NCBI RefSeq assembly: GCF_014648655.1
Contig: NZ_BMRN01000018.1
Span: 62,001 to 126,000 of the forward strand
Direction: 5' to 3'
From: Streptomyces atratus
Lineage (GTDB): Bacteria; Actinomycetota; Actinomycetes; Streptomycetales; Streptomycetaceae
DNA length: 64,000 nt
In this document: in pieces, positions 58,031-64,000 of the stretch
Layout: every line of letters starts with the position of its first letter
Numbering within the stretch: the stretch's first letter is position 1
Notes under the pieces: model-generated
The model's input: only the letters and a program-made list of their open reading frames with translations
The model's database searches: none
What the model was told of the DNA's origin: nothing
Translations under genes and position numbers: made by a program

Positions 58031-58987
58031 ATGTCCGGTGTGGACCATCTGCACGAGTTGCTCGGCCTTCCCGCTGTCGACTTCCAGCACGCGACGAAGG
58101 AAGCACCGGTGCAGGCCGCCGATGCGGCGGCCTGGCGCATCTCGGTCGATCCGTACGACGACGAGTGCGAGATGACCTGGGAGGAAGCGTTCCAGGCGTT
58201 TGTGACAGCGGTCGACCCGGCCGGTGTGCGGGCGCTCATCATCGGTCAGTGGGGCGAGTCCTACGAGGAGACCTCGTCCTACCCGATCGATCTGGTCATC
58301 GCCGCGGCCGACCGGCTGACCTCGCTGGAGGCCGTCTTCGTCGGCGACATCACCCCGGAGGAGAACGAGATCTCCTGGATCGAGCAGTCCGATGTCACCG
58401 CACTGCTGACCGCGTTCCCCGGCCTGCTGGAGCTGGGCGTGCGCGGCGGCACGGATCTGGTCTTCTCCCCCACGAAGCACGAGCGGCTGCGTTCGCTGAC
58501 CATCGAGACCGGCGGCCTGCCGGTCGGAGTGATCCGCGGCATCCTGGACAGCGAACTGCCCGCGCTGGAACGGCTCGACCTCTGGCTCGGCGTCTCCGCG
58601 TACGGGGGCGACGCCGATATGGCGGACCTGGCACCCCTGCTCTCCGGCTCCCGCTTCCCCCGCCTCCACCACCTCGGTCTGCGCAACAGCGAGGTGCAGA
58701 ACGAGATCGCGGCGGCTGTCGCGAGTGCCCCGGTCGTCGCCCAGCTCCGTACCCTCGACCTGTCGCACGGCACGCTGGGTGACGAGGGCGCGGCGGCGCT
58801 GCTGGACGGCCAGCCGCTCACCCATCTCGAACGGCTGGATCTGCACCACCACTTCATGACCGAGCCGATGGAGCGCCGGATCACTCAGGCGCTGGAACCC
58901 CATGGGGTGCAGGTCGATGTGTCGGAGCGCGAGGAGCCCTGGGGCGGTCGCGGTGCCGAAGGCCGCTACACCGCGATCTCGGAGTGA
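58031..58987 (+). CDS. STM4015-family leucine-rich protein, copy 1
   Basis: 318 residues; ATG 58031 with AGGAG about 9 nt upstream. The N-terminus MSGVDHLHELLGLPAVDF and the later LRR-like strand/helix units (FPGLLELGVRGGTDLVF, LRSLTIETGGLPVGVIRGIL, LPALERLDLWLGVSAYGGDA, FPRLHHLGLRNSEVQNEIAA, AQLRTLDLSHGTLGDEGAAA, LTHLERLDLHHHFM) define the STM4015 family. About six repeats form a curved protein-binding surface. A Trp/Glu-rich segment (YDDECEMTWEEAFQAF) precedes them. No catalytic motif. A substrate-recruiting or scaffold role for the enzymes encoded downstream is inferred. The gene ends 5 nt before copy 2. Confidence 0.88.
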   Translation: MSGVDHLHELLGLPAVDFQHATKEAPVQAADAAAWRISVDPYDDECEMTWEEAFQAFVTAVDPAGVRALIIGQWGESYEETSSYPIDLVIAAADRLTSLEAVFVGDITPEENEISWIEQSDVTALLTAFPGLLELGVRGGTDLVFSPTKHERLRSLTIETGGLPVGVIRGILDSELPALERLDLWLGVSAYGGDADMADLAPLLSGSRFPRLHHLGLRNSEVQNEIAAAVASAPVVAQLRTLDLSHGTLGDEGAAALLDGQPLTHLERLDLHHHFMTEPMERRITQALEPHGVQVDVSEREEPWGGRGAEGRYTAISE

Positions 58988-58992
58988 TGCGC

Positions 58993-59964
58993 ATGGCTGA
59001 CATCGAACACCCGGAGACCTTTTACGGCCTGCCCGTCCTGACCCTGCCGGGACCGGACCAGTCGCGCACCGACCCTCTCCCGGCCGCCGATTCGGTCGCG
59101 TGGCGGCTGGAGAGCGCCTGGCGGGACGGACTGACGTTCGCCGCGCTGTGGCAGCACTTTCTCGACACGGTCGACACTTCGCGGGTGCGGGCTCTGCTGA
59201 TCGGTCCTTGGTGGCAGGAGGAGTACGAATCCTTCGCACCCGTCGTCGAGCTACTGGCCGGCCATGCGGACCGCTTCCCGGCCCTGAAGGCGCTCTTCCT
59301 CGCCGATGTCGTCAGCGAGGAGTGTGAACTGTCGTGGCTTGAGATGTCCGACATCACCCCGGTGATCGAGGCGTTCGGACCGTTGGAGGAGTTGACGGTA
59401 CGGGGGTGCGGCGAGCCGATCGACGGAAAGGAGACGCTCGGCCTGCGGCCGGTGCGGCACAAGGCGCTCAAGTCGCTGCGGTTCGAGTCGGGCGGACTGC
59501 CGTCCGGCATCGTGCGGGCGATCGGAGCGTCGGAGCTGCCCGCGCTGGAGCACCTCGAACTCTGGCTCGGTGTAACCGAGTACGGCGGGGACGCAACGGT
59601 CGAGGACCTCGCCCCGTTGCTGTCGGGTGCGGCGTTCCCCGCGCTGCGCCATCTGGGGCTGCAGAACAGCGAGATCCAGGACGAGATCGCGGCCGCGGTT
59701 GCCTCCGCCCCGGTCGTCGCCCAGCTGGAGTCGCTCTCCCTCGCGATGGGAACCCTGGGCGACGAAGGCGCAACGGCACTGCTCTCGGGCCAGCCGCTCA
59801 CCCACTTGACCTCACTGGATCTTCACCATCACTACATCAGCGACGCGTTGGTGGACCGCCTCAGGAGCCTGCTCGGTTCCGGCCGGGTGAACGACGAGAT
59901 CCATGAGGTCGAGTACTGGGACCCGGAAGAGGACGAGGACCGCTATGTCGCCGTCGCCGAGTAG
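58993..59964 (+). CDS. STM4015-family leucine-rich protein, copy 2
   Basis: 323 residues from ATG 58993 (GGAG 8 nt upstream). The order of segments is the same as in copy 1: ADIEHPETFYGLPVLTLPGP, LTFAALWQHFLDTVDTSRVR, LKALFLADVVSEECELSWLE, LKSLRFESGGLPSGIVRAIG, LPALEHLELWLGVTEYGGDA, FPALRHLGLQNSEIQDEIAA, AQLESLSLAMGTLGDEGATA, LTHLTSLDLHHHYI. The repeats are very close to those of copy 1, while the N-terminal ~90 residues differ more. Tandem duplication with divergence is evident. It overlaps the start of the STM4014 gene by 20 nt. Confidence 0.88.
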   Translation: MADIEHPETFYGLPVLTLPGPDQSRTDPLPAADSVAWRLESAWRDGLTFAALWQHFLDTVDTSRVRALLIGPWWQEEYESFAPVVELLAGHADRFPALKALFLADVVSEECELSWLEMSDITPVIEAFGPLEELTVRGCGEPIDGKETLGLRPVRHKALKSLRFESGGLPSGIVRAIGASELPALEHLELWLGVTEYGGDATVEDLAPLLSGAAFPALRHLGLQNSEIQDEIAAAVASAPVVAQLESLSLAMGTLGDEGATALLSGQPLTHLTSLDLHHHYISDALVDRLRSLLGSGRVNDEIHEVEYWDPEEDEDRYVAVAE

Positions 59965-61099
59965 TACGGGAGGCCCGGCGCCGCGCTTCGTCGTCGTGGG
60001 TGTGCCCGGCAACCGGCGAGTTTCGCTCTTCCAGGACGCCGTGCGCGCCGCCGGGCTGCCGCCCGCGCGGGTCGTGCCCTGGCTGGACGTCCTGCGCGGT
60101 GAGGCCGCCTTCCGGCCGGGCGAGACCGTACGGATGGACTCGCCCGGTGAGGACGCCGAGGTGGAGCGGCTGCTACGGGCGGTCGCCGATCCGGCCAGGG
60201 TCGAGGGAACCGCCCTGTGGTACGCCCGGTTCACCTCGGCTGTACGGGCAGTGGCGCGAGCGGCGGCCGCTTCTGGTGCCGTTCTGCTCGACGACCCCGG
60301 CGACGTCGCGGTGCTGTTCGACAAGCGGCTCTGCCATGCCGTGCTGGACGGCGCCCGAGTGCCCGTGCCCGCGTCGCCGACCTCGGGAGCCGCGGCCCCC
60401 CCGGTGCGTGACTGGGCGGACGTACGCGGCCGGATGGCGGCCCATGGCATCCCCCGGGCCTTTGTGAAGCCGGCGCACGGTTCGTCCGCCTCGGGTGTCC
60501 TGGCCGTGGAGACAGCCGGTCCCGGCCGGGTCAGAGCAACCACATCGGTGGAGCGCGACGCGGCCGGCCGGCTCTTCAACTCGTTGCGGGTGCGCCGCTG
60601 TACGACGGAGCGGGAGGTCGCGGCGATCGTCGACGCACTCGCACCCGACGGGCTGCACATCGAGCGCTGGCTGCCCAAGGCCACCCAGCGCGGCCGCGCG
60701 GCGGATCTGCGGGTCGTGGTGGTGGCCGGCCGCGCCACCCATGCCGTCGTGCGCACCAGCCACTCCCCCATGACCAATCTTCACCTCGGTGGCGAGCGCG
60801 GAAGTCTCGACGATGTCCGTGCGGCCGTCGAGGCCGCGGGCGGCAGCTGGGCCGAGGCCCTGGCCGTGTGCGAGCGGGCAGCGGCCTGTTTCCCGGACAC
60901 GCTGTGTGTGGGCGTCGATCTGCTGCCCGCGACCGGCTGGCGGCGCTTCGCCGTCGGCGAGGTCAACGCCTTCGGCGATCTGCTGCCACGGCTGACCGGA
61001 CTTCCCGGCAGCGGCGCCGAGGGCCTGGACACCTATGCGACGCAGGTCGCCGCCGTACTGAACAGAGCAAGGAACCACCGTGCAACCGCCACTTGCTGA
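59945..61099 (+). CDS. STM4014-family ATP-grasp-like protein
   Basis: 384 residues from ATG 59945 (GAGGA upstream), in overlap with copy 2. The order resembles ATP-grasp enzymes: an N-terminal nucleotide-binding-like start (FVVVGVPGNRRVSLFQDAVR), the central VLFDKRLCHAVLDGARVPVP, FVKPAHGSSASGVLAVETAG (Lys in the VKP position and Gly/Ser-rich loop), HIERWLPKATQRGRAADLRV (E..P), and a metal-binding tail GVDLLPATGWRRFAVGEVNA with GDLLPRLTG. ATP-grasp proteins ligate a carboxylate to an amine or thiol. Homologues in the Salmonella STM4011-4015 cluster are uncharacterised. The substrate may be a peptide or an LRR partner; that is speculative. Confidence 0.85.
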   Translation: MSPSPSSTGGPAPRFVVVGVPGNRRVSLFQDAVRAAGLPPARVVPWLDVLRGEAAFRPGETVRMDSPGEDAEVERLLRAVADPARVEGTALWYARFTSAVRAVARAAAASGAVLLDDPGDVAVLFDKRLCHAVLDGARVPVPASPTSGAAAPPVRDWADVRGRMAAHGIPRAFVKPAHGSSASGVLAVETAGPGRVRATTSVERDAAGRLFNSLRVRRCTTEREVAAIVDALAPDGLHIERWLPKATQRGRAADLRVVVVAGRATHAVVRTSHSPMTNLHLGGERGSLDDVRAAVEAAGGSWAEALAVCERAAACFPDTLCVGVDLLPATGWRRFAVGEVNAFGDLLPRLTGLPGSGAEGLDTYATQVAAVLNRARNHRATATC

Positions 61100-61952
61100 C
61101 ACCGCGCCCGCCCTCGCGGACGCCCGGAACCCCGACATGAGCGAGATCGTGGGCAGCCACGACCTGCTGCTCATCACCCTGGACACACTGCGCTACGACG
61201 TGGCGGCGGAGCTCGCCGCCGCCGGACGCATCCCTCATCTGGCGCGCCATCTGCCGGACGGCGTCTGGGAGAAGCGGCATGCGCCCGGCAGCTTCACCTA
61301 CGCCTCCCACCAGGCGATCTTCGCGGGATTCCTGCCGACACCGGCCGGCCCGGGGCCGCACCCCCGGCTGTTCGCTGCGCGTTTCGCGGGCAGTGAGTCC
61401 ACCGCTTCGGGCACCTTTGTCTTCGACACCCCCGATCTGCTGTCCGGCCTCGCCGATGCGGGCTACCGCACGGTGTGCATCGGCGGCGTCGGTTTCTTCA
61501 ACCGGCAGGGACCGCTCGGTTCCGTACTGCCCGGCATGTTCCAGGAGAGCCACTGGGAACCGGAGTTCGGCGTCGCTTCGCCCACTTCCTTCGAGGCGCA
61601 GGTGGCCCGTGCCGAGCGGGTCGTCGCCGAACTCCCCGCCGAGCAGCGGCTGTTCCTGTTCGTCAATGTGGCCGCCATGCACCAGCCCAACTGGTTCCAC
61701 CAGCCGGGGGCCACGCGCGAGGCGGGCGATTCCCGCGCCACCCATGCCGCCGCCCTGGAGTACGTCGACGCCCACATCGGCCGGCTGTTCGCCGCCGCGA
61801 GCAGCCGCCGCCGCTGTTTCGCCATCGTCTGTTCCGACCACGGAACGGCGTACGGGGATGACGGCTACACCGGTCACCGGCTCGGTCACGAGTCCGTCTG
61901 GACCGTTCCGTACGCGCACTTCTTCCTGGAACCGGGGACCACCGCACCATGA
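61080..61952 (+). CDS. STM4013/SEN3800-family hydrolase, alkaline-phosphatase fold
   Basis: 290 residues from GTG 61080 (AAGGA upstream), overlapping STM4014 by 20 nt. Alkaline-phosphatase superfamily signature: first metal Asp in LLLITLDTLRYDVA, nucleophile region GSFTYASHQAIFAGFLP (Thr or Ser), and second metal site IVCSDHGTAYGDDGYTGHRL with GHESVWTVPYAHFFL. It is shorter than sulfatases (about 500 residues) and has no signal peptide, so it works in the cytoplasm. Phosphate or sulfate ester/phosphodiester hydrolysis, or phosphoryl transfer, is possible. It overlaps the STM4012 start by 4 nt (ATGA). Confidence 0.87.
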   Translation: MQPPLADTAPALADARNPDMSEIVGSHDLLLITLDTLRYDVAAELAAAGRIPHLARHLPDGVWEKRHAPGSFTYASHQAIFAGFLPTPAGPGPHPRLFAARFAGSESTASGTFVFDTPDLLSGLADAGYRTVCIGGVGFFNRQGPLGSVLPGMFQESHWEPEFGVASPTSFEAQVARAERVVAELPAEQRLFLFVNVAAMHQPNWFHQPGATREAGDSRATHAAALEYVDAHIGRLFAAASSRRRCFAIVCSDHGTAYGDDGYTGHRLGHESVWTVPYAHFFLEPGTTAP

Positions 61953-63313
61953 GCCGCACCACGACCGTCTCGCAGACCACCCGCCCGTATCAGAGCTATG
62001 TCTACGCCTACCCGCACAAGACCGCCTATCGGCCCCTGGCCGACCGGCCGGCGTTGCGCGCGCTGTGGGCGGGAGAGCGCAAGGACGCGCTCTCGCTCTA
62101 TCTCCACATACCCTTCTGCGAGGTCCGCTGCGGCTTCTGCAATCTCTTCACCAGGATCGGCGCGCCCGACGAGCTGACGACCCGGTATCTCGATGCCCTG
62201 GACCGGCAGGCCACCGCCGTCCGCGACGCGCTGGGCGACACCGACCCGGTCCGGTTCGCCGCGGCAGCGTTCGGCGGGGGCACTCCCACGTTCCTGACCG
62301 CGGCGGAGCTGGAGCGGCTCTGCGACATCGCGGAGAAGCGGATGGGTGCCGATCTGCGGTCCGTCCCGCTGTCGGTCGAGACGTCGCCGTCGACGGCCAC
62401 GGCCGACCGGCTGGCTGTCCTCGCCGACCGCGGGACGACCAGGATCAGCATCGGCGTGCAGAGCTTCGTCGAAGCCGAGGCGCGTGCCGCTGCGCGACCG
62501 CAGCGCCGCGCGGATGTGGAGGCGGCGCTGGACCGGATACGTGATGCCCGCATCCCGATCCTGAACATCGACCTGATCTATGGCATCGACGGGCAGACCG
62601 AGGACAGCTGGCGCACTTCGCTGGACGCTGCGCTCGGTTGGCAGCCGGAGGAGCTGTATCTCTATCCGCTGTATGTCCGCCCGCTGACCGGTCTCGGGCG
62701 GCTCGGCGCCGACGGCGAGACAGCCGCGGACGCCGCCTGGGACGAACAGCGGCTGCGGCTGTACCGCACGGGCCGGGATCATCTCCTCGCCCACGGCTAC
62801 GAGCAGGTGTCCATGCGGATGTTCCGCCGCGCCGACGCCCCGCGGACGGACGGCCCCGACGACTACGCCTGCCAGACCGACGGCATGATCGGGCTGGGGT
62901 GCGGCGCCCGTTCGTACACCTCGAAGCTGCACTACTCCTTCGACTACGCGGTGGAGATGCGTGAGGTGCGGGCGATCATCGACGGCTACACCGCGACCGA
63001 GGACTTCTCGCGCGCCGAGGTCGGACGGTACGTCGACGGCGACGAGGCGCGCCGCCGCCACCTCCTGCAGTCCGTCCTCCAGGCCGAGGGGCTGCAACCC
63101 GCCGACTACCGGAAGCGGTTCGGTGCCTCCCCGGCCGACGACTTCCCCGCTGAACTGGCCCGGTTCGATGCGCGCGGCTGGCTCGACACGACGGCCGGGG
63201 CGTCCGGCCCGCTGCGGCTCTCCCCCGAGGGCCTGGCCCACTCCGACGCGCTGGGCCCCGAACTCTTCTCCCCCGGCGTACGGGCCGCGATGGCCGCGTA
63301 CGAACTGAAGTGA
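61949..63313 (+). CDS. STM4012-family radical SAM protein
   Basis: 454 residues. The [4Fe-4S]-SAM motif Cx3Cx2C is at residues 57, 61 and 64 (HIPFCEVRCGFCNLF), with the GGGTPTFL glycine motif and the barrel segments RISIGVQSFVEAEARAAARP and ILNIDLIYGIDGQTEDSWRT. These and the C-terminal region (EVGRYVDGDEARRRHLLQSV) put it in the HemN/coproporphyrinogen-dehydrogenase-like branch, but with ALWAGERKD-type N-terminal sequence and no heme context. It is one of two radical SAM enzymes of the system. The reaction is unknown; HemN-like relatives include methyltransferases and decarboxylases. Confidence 0.9.
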   Translation: MSRTTTVSQTTRPYQSYVYAYPHKTAYRPLADRPALRALWAGERKDALSLYLHIPFCEVRCGFCNLFTRIGAPDELTTRYLDALDRQATAVRDALGDTDPVRFAAAAFGGGTPTFLTAAELERLCDIAEKRMGADLRSVPLSVETSPSTATADRLAVLADRGTTRISIGVQSFVEAEARAAARPQRRADVEAALDRIRDARIPILNIDLIYGIDGQTEDSWRTSLDAALGWQPEELYLYPLYVRPLTGLGRLGADGETAADAAWDEQRLRLYRTGRDHLLAHGYEQVSMRMFRRADAPRTDGPDDYACQTDGMIGLGCGARSYTSKLHYSFDYAVEMREVRAIIDGYTATEDFSRAEVGRYVDGDEARRRHLLQSVLQAEGLQPADYRKRFGASPADDFPAELARFDARGWLDTTAGASGPLRLSPEGLAHSDALGPELFSPGVRAAMAAYELK

Positions 63314-63321
63314 GCGCGCCC

Positions 63322-64000
63322 ATGGACCTGACCATTCTCTACCGCGGTCCGCTCGCGTCCTGCGACTACGACTGTCCGTACTGCCCGTTCGCCAAGCGGC
63401 GCGACAGCCGGGAGCAGCTGCGCGCCGACCGCGCCGCGCTGGAGCGGTTCATCGCGTGGGCCGCGGCGCAGACCGGCGACCGGATCTCGGTCCTGTTCAC
63501 CCCGTGGGGCGAGGGTCTGGTCCGCTCCTGGTACCGGCGTGCGCTGGTCGAGCTGGCACGGCTGCCGCACATCGGCCGGGTCGCGATCCAGACCAATCTC
63601 AGCACCCGTACGGGGTGGCTGGCCGAGGCGGGGGACGCCGGCCGCGAGAAGATCGCGCTCTGGTGCACGTACCACCCGGGTCAGACGCCGTACGAGCGGT
63701 TCCTCACCAAGTGCCGCGAGCTGACCGCGCTCGGCATCCGCCACAGCGTCGGTGTCGTCGGTCTCGACGACCATTTCGACGAGGCACGGCGGCTGCGGGC
63801 CGCCCTGCCGGACGAGGTCTATCTCTGGGTGAACGCCGCGGAGGGGCAGACCTATACGGACGAGGAAGCGGATCGCTGGACGGGCCTCGACCCGCTCTTC
63901 CCGTACAGCCGGCATCCGCACCGGTCGGCCGGGCTGCCCTGCCGGACGGGCGAGTCGGTCATCTCGGTGGACGGCGACGGCACGGTGCGGCGCTGCCATT
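63322..64000 (+). CDS. STM4011-family radical SAM protein (3' end outside window)
   Basis: Open frame from ATG 63322 (GAAGTGAG upstream; GTG 63310 is an alternative) to the right edge, 226 codons, no stop. It begins MDLTILYRGPLASCDYDCPY. Cys14, Cys18 and Cys21 form the Cx3Cx2C cluster. Then SVLFTPWGEGLVRSWYRRAL, RVAIQTNLSTRTGWLAEAGD, ALWCTYHPGQTPYERFLTKC and, near the edge, LPCRTGESVISVDGDGTVRR with CH, typical of the start of a SPASM-like auxiliary cluster region. It follows STM4012 by 8 nt. A SPASM-like enzyme suggests peptide or protein modification. Last visible gene of the operon. Confidence 0.87.
   Translation, partial: MDLTILYRGPLASCDYDCPYCPFAKRRDSREQLRADRAALERFIAWAAAQTGDRISVLFTPWGEGLVRSWYRRALVELARLPHIGRVAIQTNLSTRTGWLAEAGDAGREKIALWCTYHPGQTPYERFLTKCRELTALGIRHSVGVVGLDDHFDEARRLRAALPDEVYLWVNAAEGQTYTDEEADRWTGLDPLFPYSRHPHRSAGLPCRTGESVISVDGDGTVRRCH

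Noticed and set aside
57345..58175. 276-codon plus-strand frame across the small conserved gene
   Set aside because: It includes the 10-bp tandem repeat, is antisense to the conserved 108-aa protein and overlaps the STM4015 start in another frame.

Overview
The window is high-GC DNA from an actinomycete, almost certainly Streptomyces. Evidence: GC-rich third codon positions, frequent GTG starts, Tat-type secretion signals, a complete conservon (sensor ATPase, Roadblock, DUF742 and GTPase), an F420-type oxidoreductase, and several protein families typical of that genus. No rRNA, tRNA or CRISPR array was seen.

Layout. Positions 1-7.2 kb are accessory DNA: a hypothetical gene cut by the left edge, a decayed tyrosine-recombinase fragment, two mini-genes each followed by nested hairpins, a 0.9 kb field of perfect palindromes and TGTC(C/G)GACA-type repeats without a convincing gene, and a serine-recombinase operon whose third gene is frameshifted. 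7.2-14.6 kb is a scrambled junction zone: an AraC regulator divergent from an NmrA-like protein, a DUF1349 protein, a 5'-truncated Tn3-family transposase fused to the 3' end of a CBM6/PKD exoprotein gene, a Tat-exported TIM-barrel protein, and two abutting gene remnants. 14.7-18.7 kb is an NMT1/THI5-type ABC importer with a divergent LacI regulator and a perfect operator. 18.8-34.6 kb is a polysaccharide/glycoprotein utilisation locus: a secreted beta-helix protein, an M1 peptidase and an LplB/YtcP/LipO-type importer on the minus strand; then a 2-hydroxyacid dehydrogenase, LacI regulator, M60 peptidase, PL8 lyase and DUF2264 glycosidase on the plus strand. One 10-mer box lies in both main promoters.

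34.6-38.8 kb is the conservon plus a GAF protein. 39.2-45.4 kb holds a repeat-containing secreted protein, an MBL-fold hydrolase, an F420/PPOX oxidoreductase, a broken CMD gene and a coupled pair of a TPP-dependent decarboxylase-like enzyme and a Glu/Leu/Phe/Val dehydrogenase. 45.5-50.0 kb is a giant secreted subtilase and a TetR regulator. 50.0-55.0 kb is an acid-uptake/activation operon (MFS, acyl-CoA dehydrogenase, acyl-CoA ligase) with a divergent TetR; a class C beta-lactamase-fold hydrolase follows.

From 56.3 kb to the right edge lies the most interesting unit, the uncharacterised STM4011-STM4015 system. It comprises two tandem leucine-rich STM4015 proteins, an ATP-grasp-like STM4014, an alkaline-phosphatase-fold STM4013, and two radical SAM enzymes, STM4012 and STM4011 (the last cut by the edge). 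It is divergent from a DUF6745 gene and a small conserved gene. Overlapping stops and starts make it one translationally coupled operon. A post-translational or peptide-modifying pathway is plausible but unproven.
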